A stretch of DNA of 64,000 nt. Origin: Roseibium porphyridii (GTDB lineage Bacteria > Pseudomonadota > Alphaproteobacteria > Rhizobiales > Stappiaceae). Positions 42,888-51,903 of the stretch are shown here, in pieces. The stretch is taken from NCBI RefSeq assembly GCF_026191725.2, contig NZ_CP120863.1, forward strand, positions 2,708,001 through 2,772,000, given 5' to 3'. Under the pieces are notes generated by a model. It did not search any database and was not told the origin of the DNA. It saw only the letters and a program-made list of their open reading frames with translations. Each line of letters starts with the position of its first letter. Within the stretch, counting starts at the first letter, position 1. A program made the position numbers and the translations under genes.

Positions 42888-43807
42888 TGCAAACCAGCAA
42901 GGCGCATTTTTGGTTTGTCGGACCGGCCTTGTTCTTGATGGTCGTCATTCTGCTGTTACCCATTCTGGTGGCCGGTGCCTTGAGTTTTACCAGCTACAGT
43001 CTGGGCAATCCCGGTGTGGACTTCGTCGGGTTGGAAAACTACGAGAAGATTTTCACTCGCTCCACCTACGAAAAGATGTTCGGGGCCACTTTTCGCTACG
43101 TCTTTGTTGTGGTGCCCTTGTCAGTCGGTTTGGGGTTGGGCGCGGCATTGCTCATCAACTCAGTCGGGCGCTTTGGCGACTTCTACAAGACTGTTTATTT
43201 TCTGCCGGTAATGGCAGCACTGATTGCCATGGCAATTGTCTGGGAATTCGCATTCCATCCGACGATTGGCATAGTCAATGCCACGCTTGAGCGCGGATGC
43301 GGATCTTTGCTTGAAGCCTGGAGCTGGTTCGCGCGCGGCTGCGAGCGTGGTTTTCCGTTGTGGCTCACAGATCGGGATTACGCCATCTGGACGGTTGCAT
43401 TTATCGGCGTCTGGCAGGGCTTCGGCTTCAACATGGTGCTTTACCTTGCCGGCCTGACCTCGGTTCCACGCGAGCTTTATCATGCGGCGGAAATGGATGG
43501 CGCGCGATCGGCCTGGGACAGGTTTCGCCTGGTGACCTGGCCGATGCTGGGGCCGACAACGGTATTTGTCGTCACGATATCCTTCATCCGTTCGTTCCAG
43601 GTGTTTGACACTGTCGAGGCGTTTTACCCGCAGGGCGGGGGACCATCGAAATCCGTCTACGTGATGATGTTCGCAATCTATGAAAAGGCCATCCAGCAAA
43701 ACCTGATGGGTATTGGGGCAGCGATCACCGTCGTGTTTCTGGCATTTGTCATGTTTTTGACGGTACTCCAGCGTTGGCTCGTGGAAAGAAGGGTGCACTA
43801 CACATGA
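42887..43807 (+). CDS. CUT1 ABC importer permease (UgpA-like)
   Basis: 306 residues, six membrane helices, with the EAA loop ELYHAAEMDGARSAWDRFRLVTWPMLGP that docks the ATPase. Compared with typical UgpA/MalF-type permeases there is an extra periplasmic segment between helices 3 and 4 (residues about 134-158) with cysteines at 138 and 152. The chosen ATG overlaps the ATPase stop; an upstream in-frame start lies inside that gene. The next permease overlaps its stop (ATGA). Confidence 0.93.
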   Translation: MQTSKAHFWFVGPALFLMVVILLLPILVAGALSFTSYSLGNPGVDFVGLENYEKIFTRSTYEKMFGATFRYVFVVVPLSVGLGLGAALLINSVGRFGDFYKTVYFLPVMAALIAMAIVWEFAFHPTIGIVNATLERGCGSLLEAWSWFARGCERGFPLWLTDRDYAIWTVAFIGVWQGFGFNMVLYLAGLTSVPRELYHAAEMDGARSAWDRFRLVTWPMLGPTTVFVVTISFIRSFQVFDTVEAFYPQGGGPSKSVYVMMFAIYEKAIQQNLMGIGAAITVVFLAFVMFLTVLQRWLVERRVHYT

Positions 43808-44739
43808 GCGAGACAGCACACGCGGCAAATTCGGCTTTCAGTGCGCCAACTAACCGTTTGTCTTCCGGTGAAGCATTGAAACACGCGGTCTTGATCCTGG
43901 GCAGCCTGATCGTTTTGCTGCCTTTCTACGTGATGGTGAGTTACAGCCTCAAAAGTCCTGCCGAGATCATGCAAAATACCGGCGGTTTTTTCGGGTCGCA
44001 GGATCTCTTCCGCGATGACTATTGCATCAAGCTTGGCAACGCCGTTGCCGACTGCATGGTGACGCCGATCATCTACAATTACACGACCGCTTTCGAGAAG
44101 GCCCCACTTCTCCGGTATCTCTTCAACGGGATTGTCGTCACCGCATCAATCTTCTTTATTCAGGTTCTGGTTGCGCTGCCCTGTGCCTATGCGCTTGCGA
44201 AACTGCGTTTTTGGGGGCGGGAAGCAGTTTTCGGACTGGTGCTTTTCTGCCTTCTTATCCCGGTTCATGCCATCGCTTTGCCGCTATACATCATGTTGGC
44301 AAAGCTGGGACTAACCAATTCCTATGCGGCACTGATCATTCCGTGGACCATCTCGGTCTTTGGCATCTTCCTGATGCGCCAGTTCTTCATGACCGTTCCC
44401 GATGACTTGATTGACGCAGCGCGCATGGACGGAATGAGTGAATTTTCCATCATCTGGAACGTGATGCTGCCTACAGCTGTCCCTGCGCTCCTGGCCTTCG
44501 CGATTTTCTCGGTGGTGGCGCATTGGAACGACTATTTCTGGCCGCGCATCGTCATTACCGGGGATCGCAGTCTGTTCACGCCACCGCTCGGTCTGCGCGA
44601 GTTTAAAGGTGACGCCGACGGCGACAATTTCGGGCCGATGATGGCGACTGCCACAATCATCGTCACGCCGTTGATCATGGCTTTCCTGATTGCTCAGCGC
44701 CGCTTCATCGAAGGCATCACTTTGAGCGGGATGAAGTAG
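43804..44739 (+). CDS. CUT1 ABC importer permease (UgpE-like)
   Basis: 311 residues, six membrane helices and the EAA loop DLIDAARMDGMSEFSIIWNVMLP. Between helices 1 and 2 there is an unusually long periplasmic loop (about residues 51-100) with cysteines at 74 and 84. It partners the preceding permease. The start overlaps the previous stop by four bases (ATGA). Confidence 0.93.
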   Translation: MSETAHAANSAFSAPTNRLSSGEALKHAVLILGSLIVLLPFYVMVSYSLKSPAEIMQNTGGFFGSQDLFRDDYCIKLGNAVADCMVTPIIYNYTTAFEKAPLLRYLFNGIVVTASIFFIQVLVALPCAYALAKLRFWGREAVFGLVLFCLLIPVHAIALPLYIMLAKLGLTNSYAALIIPWTISVFGIFLMRQFFMTVPDDLIDAARMDGMSEFSIIWNVMLPTAVPALLAFAIFSVVAHWNDYFWPRIVITGDRSLFTPPLGLREFKGDADGDNFGPMMATATIIVTPLIMAFLIAQRRFIEGITLSGMK

Positions 44740-44762
44740 GAAACAGTCACTTGAATACCAGG

Positions 44763-44789
44763 CGGGGCCACCGCGGAGCAGCGGCCCCG
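44763..44789 (+). other. intercistronic stem-loop before the binding-protein gene
   Basis: CGGGGCC/GGCCCCG with a 13-nt loop and no T-run. Such hairpins in ABC operons often stabilise mRNA ends so the binding protein is made in excess. Here the hairpin lies upstream of the binding protein, so attenuation is also possible. Confidence 0.45.
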
Positions 44790-44871
44790 TTACCAGATCC
44801 CTTGAGGGATAAACCGGGTGCGGACAGTTTGGCGACCAAGCCGCACCCGTGGCAACACCACGGAGAATTTC

Positions 44872-46137
44872 ATGAAAAAGTGTCTCACTGCAATTGCTTT
44901 TGTGCTGGCCGCAAGTTCGGCGCAGGCTCAAGACGAAAAAATCACGATCGAATTTGCGTATCCCTATTCGCATCTGTTCGACGTGACATACGAAAAGATC
45001 CTTCCGCTTTTCAACGAGAAGTATCCCAATATTGAAGTCAAAATTCGCGCTTCCTACGAGTCTTATGAAGACGGCACCAATACGATCCTGCGTGAAGCCG
45101 TTGCAAACACGTTGCCGGACGTCACGATGCAGGGTCTAAACCGACAGGCAATCCTCGTTGAAAAAGGGATCGCCAAGTCACTGGAGCCTTTCATCGAGGC
45201 CGAGGAAGACTTTGCCAAGGACGGTTATCACGACGCGATGCTCAAGCTCGGTACCTTTGACGGCAACGTGCATGGTCTGCCGTTTTCGGTCTCGCTGCCG
45301 GTCGGCTACTACAACATGGATGTGATGGCCAAGGCAGGGATCACATCCGCTGAGCAGCTGCCCAAGACCTGGGAGGAAGTTGTCGCGACTTGCGGCAAGC
45401 TGCGAGAAGCCGGTGTTAAAAATCCAATGTTTTGGGGTTGGAACATCACCGGCAACTGGTTTCTGCAGGCGTTGATGTGGTCGCAGGACAAACCGACCAT
45501 AGACAACGGTGAATTTCAGATTGCATCGGATGAGGGCTTGCAATCGCTCGAAACAATAAAGTCCCTTTTCCGTGGCTGCGACATGCAGAACATCGAATGG
45601 AAAGCAGCGCTTGCCTCTTTTTCGGCCGGTGAAATCGGAATGATGTACTGGTCTACGTCGGCATTGGGTGCCGTGGAAAGATCCAAAGGTGACTTTGAGC
45701 TGAAGACCAACGAGTTTCCTGGATTTGAGGCCACCGGCCCGAAGGGTCTGCCAGCAGGCGGGAATGCGGCCATGCTCGTGTCCACCAGCACCGATCCCAA
45801 TGAGCTGCAGGCGGCCTGGAAGTGGTTGAAGTTCATCACATCCGGTCAGGGCGCTGCTGAAGTGGCTCGTACCACCGGCTATATGCCGCCCAACAAGGCC
45901 GCCAACGAAGTGATCCTTGCGGATTTCTACAAGGAAAATCCGAACAAGGAGACCGCAGTACGCCAACTGCCGTTGCTGCGCGATTGGCAGGCCTATCCGG
46001 GCGACAACGGTCTGGCGATTACGCAGGTGATCTATGACGGTCTTGAAGGTGTCGTGACGGGCGAATTCGACGACATGAGTGAGTTGCAGGAAGTAATGGC
46101 TGAAGAGGTCAAGGATCTGCTGCCTGAAGGCAACTAA
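44872..46137 (+). CDS. ABC importer periplasmic binding protein (family 1, UgpB-like)
   Basis: 421 residues with a Sec signal peptide (MKKCLTAIAFVLAASSAQAQ). The mature part has the two-lobed family 1 pattern: FNEKYPNIEVKIRASYES, PDVTMQGLNRQAILVEKG, GLPFSVSLPVGYYNMDVM and AAWKWLKFITSGQGAAEVA. It delivers the substrate to the two permeases. It starts 132 bp after the second permease with a CGGAGA ribosome site, and is followed by a strong terminator. Glycerophosphodiester or another phosphorylated polyol is the favoured substrate by context; a sugar is the alternative. Confidence 0.92.
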   Translation: MKKCLTAIAFVLAASSAQAQDEKITIEFAYPYSHLFDVTYEKILPLFNEKYPNIEVKIRASYESYEDGTNTILREAVANTLPDVTMQGLNRQAILVEKGIAKSLEPFIEAEEDFAKDGYHDAMLKLGTFDGNVHGLPFSVSLPVGYYNMDVMAKAGITSAEQLPKTWEEVVATCGKLREAGVKNPMFWGWNITGNWFLQALMWSQDKPTIDNGEFQIASDEGLQSLETIKSLFRGCDMQNIEWKAALASFSAGEIGMMYWSTSALGAVERSKGDFELKTNEFPGFEATGPKGLPAGGNAAMLVSTSTDPNELQAAWKWLKFITSGQGAAEVARTTGYMPPNKAANEVILADFYKENPNKETAVRQLPLLRDWQAYPGDNGLAITQVIYDGLEGVVTGEFDDMSELQEVMAEEVKDLLPEGN

Positions 46138-46152
46138 GCATCGCTTCATGGA

Positions 46153-46182
46153 AACGCCGCCCGAAGCCGGGCGGCGTTTTTT
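46153..46182 (+). terminator. rho-independent terminator after the binding-protein gene
   Basis: A 9 bp perfect G+C-rich stem CGCCGCCCG/CGGGCGGCG with an AAGC loop followed by TTTTTT. It should separate the importer transcript from the phosphoesterase gene, although read-through is possible since the next gene starts 24 bp later. Confidence 0.9.
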
Positions 46183-46206
46183 GTCATTTAATCAATGGAG
46201 AACGCA

Positions 46207-47031
46207 GTGAAACTCATTCAGCTCACTGACATTCATTTGACCACACCTGGAAACACGATCGGTGGCCGGGACCCCAATGAAAATTTTAGAAAGGCGCTTG
46301 ATCACGCGCTCACCCAGCACCTGGACGCCGATGCGCTTATCATAACGGGGGATCTTTCAGACTGGGGAGACCGCACAGATTATGTCCGGCTCAAAGAGAC
46401 GCTGTCATGTGTTTCAGTCCCGGTGCAACTATGTATCGGAAATCATGATGAGAGAGATGTGTTTCTGTCCGTGTTTCCTGAACGGGTCGACGAGCACGGG
46501 TTTGTCCAGTCTGTCTTCGACCTGCCGCTCGGAACCGGAATTGTGCTCGATACCTGGGGGCCGGGCTCGCATGCGGGCTATTACTGCGAAACGCGGCGCG
46601 ACTGGCTGGACGGGCAACTAAAAGCAGCTTCCGGACCGGTCTTTCTGTTCATGCATCATAATCCGGTTCCAATCGGCATTGCGCCAATGGACAAGATAAT
46701 GTTGCAGGATCACGAGGCCTTTGCAGCACTGGTCAAAAAGCATCGCGACAAGGTCAGGCATATTTTTCACGGCCATTGCCATTTGCCGCTGTCAGGATCT
46801 CTGTGCGGCGTCCCATTCAGCGCTCCGCGAGGGACCAATCATGCCGGCTGGCCTGACTTCGCTAACCAGGGAAATCTGAGCGCATCTGACTTACCCGAGA
46901 GCTACGCTGTTGTTCTGGTCGACGAGATCAGCGTTATGGTCCACATGATTGAATACGGTTACCAAGGCGCGGTCCGGCGTGAAGGTTCGCCCGATTATGC
47001 AGATTGGAACCGACTGACGATGGTACGCTGA
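46207..47031 (+). CDS. GpdQ-like metallophosphoesterase
   Basis: 274 residues of a calcineurin-like dimetal phosphodiesterase. Ligand motifs are all present: TDIHLT, GDLSDWG, GNHDE, MHHNPVPIG and HGHCHLPLSG. The sequence order and the MHHNP/IAPMD stretch resemble GpdQ (glycerophosphodiesterase) and CpdA cyclic-nucleotide phosphodiesterases. I prefer the GTG at 46207, which has GGAG 7 bp upstream, over the ATG at 46195, which has no ribosome site. No signal peptide, so cytoplasmic. It lies between the Ugp-like importer and phnM, so hydrolysis of an imported phosphodiester or phosphonate ester is a reasonable inference. Confidence 0.88.
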   Translation: MKLIQLTDIHLTTPGNTIGGRDPNENFRKALDHALTQHLDADALIITGDLSDWGDRTDYVRLKETLSCVSVPVQLCIGNHDERDVFLSVFPERVDEHGFVQSVFDLPLGTGIVLDTWGPGSHAGYYCETRRDWLDGQLKAASGPVFLFMHHNPVPIGIAPMDKIMLQDHEAFAALVKKHRDKVRHIFHGHCHLPLSGSLCGVPFSAPRGTNHAGWPDFANQGNLSASDLPESYAVVLVDEISVMVHMIEYGYQGAVRREGSPDYADWNRLTMVR

Positions 47032-47223
47032 CAAATCTTCGGCACTGTTGTTGCAGCCTTCTGTTTCATTTCCCCAATTGTCATGTTCGTGTCTGAAGGC
47101 TGTCACAATTCCAACGGGGAACAGGAGTAGAAGGCTGTTTCGTTTTTTCAAAAAGGCTTTTGATTCCTGCCTGTTCATTGAAGAACCAGTCTTTTTCACC
47201 GGGACGCACCCAGAGGAGGTCTC

Positions 47224-48399
47224 ATGACATTCGCCGATAAACGCATTCCGTCGGGGAGCGAGATCGTTGTCCTGAAAAACGCCAGGCTGGTGCTTGGTGA
47301 TGAGGTTGTCTTAGGTCACGTTTCGTTGTCGGGAGGCGCTATCGTTTCTGTTGATACTGGCGCAATCCCTCAGGCTGGCGAAGATCTTGGCGGCGACTAC
47401 CTTGTGCCGGGTCTCGTGGACATCCACACAGACCACTTTGAGAAGCATGTCTTTCCGCGTGCGCATGTGCGCTGGGACCCATTCAGGGCCGCAATGGCGC
47501 ATGATGCTCAAATCATCGGCAGCGGTATCACCACCGTATTTGACAGTCTGTGCGTTGGAGCGACTATCAAGAACCCGGAACGGCGTGAAATCCTGGCACC
47601 GATGATTGACGCACTGGAAAAGGCACAAAGTGCTGGAATGCTGAGGGCTGAGCATCTGGTACATCTTCGCTGTGAGATTACCGACGCTGAAACCACCCGT
47701 CTAACCGAAGAAAATATCGGCAAGAACATTGTTCGAATGGTTTCGGTGATGGAACACCTTCCGGGGCGCCGCCAAAGCAAGAACATCGACGGTTACATCA
47801 AGCGCCGAATGGCAGACACTGGCGAGCCGCGTCATGAGGCGGAACGCGTTACTCAGGAGCTCTTGAACTTTTCAGACGAGATCAGCGCGAAAGTCCGCCC
47901 GGAAGTCGTTGCCTTGGCACATGCGCACAAGCTGCCTTTGCTTAGTCACGACGACACCGAACTTGAACATATTGACGAAGCGATCAACGAAGGGATCTCG
48001 ATTTCCGAGTTTCCCTGCACGCTGGACGCTGCGCGCAAGGCAAGAAAACATGGCATGCATGTTGTTGGAGGTGCGCCGAATGTCATTCGAGGCGGGTCTC
48101 AATCTGGGAATGTCGCCGTCAGCGATCTCATGGCTGAAAACCTCGTTGATATTCTGGCATCGGATTATGTGCCGCGCTCGCTTCTGGACTGTGCATTCAT
48201 GATGGCACGAACCGAGGCCTTTGGAGTTGATCTGCCGTCCGCGATACGCCTGGTCACAAAGACGCCAGCTCAAGTCGCCGGGTTGCCTGATCGGGGCGAG
48301 ATTTCTCAAGGAAAGCGGGCAGATCTTCTTCATGTTGGGTTGCATGACGGCCACCCTTTTGTAAAGCGCGCCTGGCTTTGTGGGCGGCGTGTGCATTAA
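47224..48399 (+). CDS. phnM: PhnM, ribose 1-methylphosphonate 5-triphosphate diphosphatase
   Basis: 391-residue amidohydrolase-fold enzyme. In the C-P lyase pathway it removes diphosphate from alpha-D-ribose 1-methylphosphonate 5-triphosphate. Metal ligands and family motifs are visible: LVDIHTDHFEKHVFPR, ISEFPCTLDAARKARKHG, GAPNVIRGGSQSGNVAVSDL and LASDYVPRSLLD. The ATG has a strong GAGGAGG ribosome site 6 bp upstream. The usual partners phnG-L are absent from the window. It is preceded by a 192 bp spacer and followed by a GntR regulator. Confidence 0.93.
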   Translation: MTFADKRIPSGSEIVVLKNARLVLGDEVVLGHVSLSGGAIVSVDTGAIPQAGEDLGGDYLVPGLVDIHTDHFEKHVFPRAHVRWDPFRAAMAHDAQIIGSGITTVFDSLCVGATIKNPERREILAPMIDALEKAQSAGMLRAEHLVHLRCEITDAETTRLTEENIGKNIVRMVSVMEHLPGRRQSKNIDGYIKRRMADTGEPRHEAERVTQELLNFSDEISAKVRPEVVALAHAHKLPLLSHDDTELEHIDEAINEGISISEFPCTLDAARKARKHGMHVVGGAPNVIRGGSQSGNVAVSDLMAENLVDILASDYVPRSLLDCAFMMARTEAFGVDLPSAIRLVTKTPAQVAGLPDRGEISQGKRADLLHVGLHDGHPFVKRAWLCGRRVH

Positions 48400-48526
48400 G
48401 ACCAGCTGCACGAAGGATCTGGTTTGAGAACTGAGTTTGGTAGGTGCGCCGGCAGGCGGCTTCGTCATTGACAAAATAATCGATGAAACACATAAATATC
48501 CAATATTTTCAAAATCAGGACATAAA

Positions 48527-49195
48527 ATGCTTTTCGGCGATCGGGGAGGCACGGATGAGACAATTGTCGCCATGTTATCTTCGGCGATCCGGAGAGATAT
48601 TTCCTTCGGTGTCCTGCGACCTGATGAAAAGCTGAAAATCGAAGCGCTGAGACAGCGCTACGGCGGCTCAAACCATTCGATGCGCGAGACCTTGAGGATC
48701 CTGACCGCAGAAGGAATGGTCGAGGCAACCAATCAGCGCGGATTTCGGGTGACTTCGGCAACGGAAGACGATCTAAAAGACATATTGCTCATGCGGATTG
48801 AGACCGAGCGGCTTGGATTGAAGCGGTCTCTGCAAAGCGACAGTGTTGCCTGGGAGTCGCAAGTGGTAGCTGCATTCCACGGTTTGCACCGGGCCGATGT
48901 TGCTGTTCAGGAAACACCTAACGATGCGATCGCTCTGGATTGGGACGAAGCCTCCAGAGCTTTGTCCGCTGCGCTTCTTTCGGCTTGCGGGTCCCGCCGC
49001 CTGATTGAAACCGCCAACAAGTTTTACAACCAGTCGCGGCGATATCTGCTCGCTTTATTGCGGGAGGGACAAATAGACTTTGCCGCACGCGAAAAACGTC
49101 ACCAGATACTGCGTGAGGCTATTCTTGCCCGTAACGATGAATTGGCACTGACAACGTTGGAAGAAGATATCCGTGCAGCACTCAAAACGACTTAA
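48527..49195 (+). CDS. GntR-family (FadR/FCD-type) transcriptional regulator
   Basis: 222 residues: N-terminal winged helix-turn-helix (LRPDEKLKIEALRQRYGGSN, then MRETLRILTAEGMVEATNQR) followed by a helical FCD ligand-binding domain. The ATG at 48527 has AGGA 6 bp upstream; an earlier in-frame start at 48437 has none. It sits between phnM and a nitrate/sulfonate-type importer and likely responds to a substrate of one of them. The recognition helix reads GGSNHSMRETLR, where the Ser-Asn-His segment is unusual compared with the common SxxPVREAL. Confidence 0.9.
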   Translation: MLFGDRGGTDETIVAMLSSAIRRDISFGVLRPDEKLKIEALRQRYGGSNHSMRETLRILTAEGMVEATNQRGFRVTSATEDDLKDILLMRIETERLGLKRSLQSDSVAWESQVVAAFHGLHRADVAVQETPNDAIALDWDEASRALSAALLSACGSRRLIETANKFYNQSRRYLLALLREGQIDFAAREKRHQILREAILARNDELALTTLEEDIRAALKTT

Positions 49196-49220
49196 GAATG
49201 ACACCAGGGAGGAAACAAAA

Positions 49221-50231
49221 ATGACCAAATTCAATCGCCGCCAAACACTTGGGCTGATCGGCGCGGCAACGGCTGCTGGACTATCCGCACCCGCGTTGGC
49301 GTCAAACAGGAAGATCAAGGTTGGCGCTTTGCGCTTCACCTCTCACTCCGGCAGCTTTATCGCCTTTGAGCGCGGTTATTTTGCCGACGCTGGGCTGGAC
49401 GTGGAATTTCAATTCTTCCAGGCAGCGCAGCCAATGGCTGTCGCAATTGCCTCGGGCGATGTCGACTATGCGGTCACCGCGATCTCCGGCGGCTTGATCA
49501 GTCTCGCCGACAAGGGAGCGATCAAGGTGATCGGCGGGGCACTTAGTGAAGAAAAGGGCATCGACGGACAGAAATTCCTGATCTCCGATGCGGCTTATCA
49601 GGCCGGAACCAAGAGCCTGAAGGACCTCGACGGCAAGAAATATGCAGTTACACAGGCGGGCTCATCATTCCACTATATGGGTGCGAAAATGGCCGAGAAG
49701 GAAGGCATTTCGCTCTCCTTTACACCGTTGCAAAAAGTTGGTGCGATCATCGGAGCCATGAAATCCGGTCAGGTTGATGGCTGGTCAATCGTACCTCATA
49801 TCGCCAAACCTCTGGCAAAGGCCGGTGCCTGGCATATTGTTGGCGACGTCTCTGATTATCTGCCTGACTACCAGGTCACGACCGTCTTTACGTCCGCGGA
49901 TAACGCCGCAAATGAAAAAGCACTGACGAAAGACTTCCTTTCTGGCTTTTCGAGAGGTGTCGACGACTATGCCGCAGCCATGATCGACGGTACGGCAAGC
50001 CAGGACGAGATGATCGATCTGATCCACAAATACGTCTACACGGACCGTCCGCGGGAAAAGGCTGCTCCCTCCATCATCAATGGAACGATGCGATTGAACA
50101 AAGGGGCCGCTTTGAATCTCGCTTCGGTACAAGATCAGCTCAGCTGGTTCCAGTCAGAGGGCCTTGTCGACAAGGACATCACGATCGACCAACTCGTGGA
50201 CACTTCCTACGTCGAAACCATTGGCGGCTAA
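49221..50231 (+). CDS. ABC importer binding protein, SsuA/TauA/NMT1 family
   Basis: 336 residues with a twin-arginine signal (NRRQTLGLIGAATAAGLSAPALA) and an NMT1/SsuA-like domain: FIAFERGYFADAGLDVEF, ASGDVDYAVTAISGG, KSLKDLDGKKYAVTQAGSS and MKSGQVDGWSIVPH. The family carries sulfonates, taurine, nitrate, pyrimidine precursors and some aminophosphonates. It starts 25 bp after the GntR gene with a GGGAGG ribosome site, heading a three-gene importer. The substrate is not evident from the sequence; the phosphonate setting hints at an aminophosphonate or related anion. Confidence 0.9.
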   Translation: MTKFNRRQTLGLIGAATAAGLSAPALASNRKIKVGALRFTSHSGSFIAFERGYFADAGLDVEFQFFQAAQPMAVAIASGDVDYAVTAISGGLISLADKGAIKVIGGALSEEKGIDGQKFLISDAAYQAGTKSLKDLDGKKYAVTQAGSSFHYMGAKMAEKEGISLSFTPLQKVGAIIGAMKSGQVDGWSIVPHIAKPLAKAGAWHIVGDVSDYLPDYQVTTVFTSADNAANEKALTKDFLSGFSRGVDDYAAAMIDGTASQDEMIDLIHKYVYTDRPREKAAPSIINGTMRLNKGAALNLASVQDQLSWFQSEGLVDKDITIDQLVDTSYVETIGG

Positions 50232-50294
50232 TGGGCCATTTCGTTCGTCGTAGCGAAGAAATCCCTATAGCCAAGGTTTTGATACGGGCAGTTC

Positions 50295-51062
50295 ATGGAT
50301 ATACGCCTTGAAGGCATAAGCCATCACTATGATGACTTTGAAGTTCTGCGGGATGTCACTCTCGACATTCCCGCAGGGCAAATCGTTTGTATTGTCGGTC
50401 CGTCCGGTTGCGGAAAGTCGACCTTGCTTCGTTTCATCGGCGGACTGGAGAGGCCTCGTTCCGGCAGAGTTGTTCAGCTTGGACAGGCCCCTGAAGGGTG
50501 CCTGAATCCGTTGACATACATCTTTCAGGACTTCGCACTGTTGCCCTGGCGCTCCGTTGCCGGGAACGTTTCGCTTGTTCTGGAGGACCATGGAATTCGA
50601 GGCACGGCGGCACGCGAGATCATTGAGGATGTCCTGGCGCGAACAAAACTGACTGATTTTGCCAAGGCATTGCCCAAGCAGCTTTCAGGGGGCATGAAGC
50701 AACGTGTTGCTATTGCACGTGCACTTGCCGTCAATCCAGCGGTGATGCTGATGGATGAGCCGCTTTCCGCGTTGGACAGTCAAACGCGGGAGCTCCTAAT
50801 GGACGATCTTGTTGACCTTTGGTCGCGACAGCCGTTCACCGCCGTTTATGTAACGCATAATCTCGCCGAGGCAGTCCGTCTTGGGCACAAGGTTGTCGTT
50901 CTCTCCAGGCGGCCGGGGCAAATTCAGGAAATCGTTGAAATCGAAAAGCCTTTGCCGGCACGGGAGTTCGGTGACCCGGAGCTCGATGAACCGCAAAGGT
51001 ATCTCTGGCGTCTAATGCGTGAAGAAGCGCGGGCCGCGGATGCGGAGCTGATGGATGTCTGA
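50295..51062 (+). CDS. ABC importer ATPase, SsuB/TauB type
   Basis: 255 residues: Walker A GPSGCGKST, Q-loop IFQDFALLPWRSV, signature LSGGMKQRVAIARALAVNP, Walker B VMLMDEPLSALDS and VTHNLAEAVRLG. The FQDFALLPW form and short length are typical of nitrate/sulfonate/taurine importer ATPases. It overlaps the following permease by 8 bp, showing coupling. Confidence 0.93.
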   Translation: MDIRLEGISHHYDDFEVLRDVTLDIPAGQIVCIVGPSGCGKSTLLRFIGGLERPRSGRVVQLGQAPEGCLNPLTYIFQDFALLPWRSVAGNVSLVLEDHGIRGTAAREIIEDVLARTKLTDFAKALPKQLSGGMKQRVAIARALAVNPAVMLMDEPLSALDSQTRELLMDDLVDLWSRQPFTAVYVTHNLAEAVRLGHKVVVLSRRPGQIQEIVEIEKPLPAREFGDPELDEPQRYLWRLMREEARAADAELMDV

Positions 51063-51885
51063 GATCCAATTGACCGAAACCAAAGGGTCTAGCAGTGCCG
51101 AAAAACGGCCTGTGGCCTTTCGAGGGGGCGGCTTTGCTCCAAAAAACCGTCGCTGGATCGGTGCGTTGGTTTTTGTTTTTCTGATCGCAATTGCCGAATG
51201 GGGCACAAGAACAGGCTGGATTTCCGCGCTGACGTTGCCGCGGCCATCGGACGTTCTGGAAACCTTTGGTGAGCTCTATTCCAGCGGCTTGCTGTTCAAA
51301 CATCTTTTGCCGTCCTTAAGCCGCCTGGTGATCGGCGCGGCATTCGGCGTCTTGCTGGGCATTTGTATCGGTGTTCTGATCGGGTTGTTTTCGGTCATGC
51401 GATCCAGCCTCGTGCCACTGGTTGCCGCATTGTTTCCAATCCCGAAAATCGCCCTTTTGCCGCTCTTTGTCATCTGGTTCGGAATAGGAGAAGGGTCCAA
51501 ATACGCCTTGATTGCGTTCGGGACGTTCACGCCGACCGTCGTGGCGACCTATGGTGCCGTCGACAATGTTGATCGCACCCTTATTCGCATGGGGCAGAGT
51601 TTCGGGCTGTCCTGGCTGTCGATCGTTCGCAAGATCGTCTTGCCCGGAGCGATGCCCGGTATTTTGTCCGGTCTCAGGATCAGTCTTGCAATTGCAATCA
51701 TATTGTTGGTTGCCGCTGAAATGTTGGGTGCTGAATACGGCATTGGTGCTTACATCCTGGAGGCCGGATCGCTTTACGATCTTGAGCGTCTTTTTGTCGG
51801 TGTCGTCATTCTTTCACTGCTTGGCGTCATCGTCAGTGCAGGGATTGGCATTTTGGAAAGACGGTTGCTCGGTTGGCGCGTGTAG
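51055..51885 (+). CDS. ABC importer permease, SsuC/TauC type
   Basis: 276 residues with an N-terminal cytoplasmic extension and six membrane helices. The conserved motif RMGQSFGLSWLSIVRKIVLPGAMPGILSG is the ATPase-docking EAA loop and is typical of SsuC/TauC/NrtB permeases. It is the last gene of the plus-strand set and converges with phnE, whose stop codon lies 18 bp away. Confidence 0.92.
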   Translation: MSEIQLTETKGSSSAEKRPVAFRGGGFAPKNRRWIGALVFVFLIAIAEWGTRTGWISALTLPRPSDVLETFGELYSSGLLFKHLLPSLSRLVIGAAFGVLLGICIGVLIGLFSVMRSSLVPLVAALFPIPKIALLPLFVIWFGIGEGSKYALIAFGTFTPTVVATYGAVDNVDRTLIRMGQSFGLSWLSIVRKIVLPGAMPGILSGLRISLAIAIILLVAAEMLGAEYGIGAYILEAGSLYDLERLFVGVVILSLLGVIVSAGIGILERRLLGWRV

Positions 51886-51903
51886 GGGCGAGACCGAGCA
51901 GGT

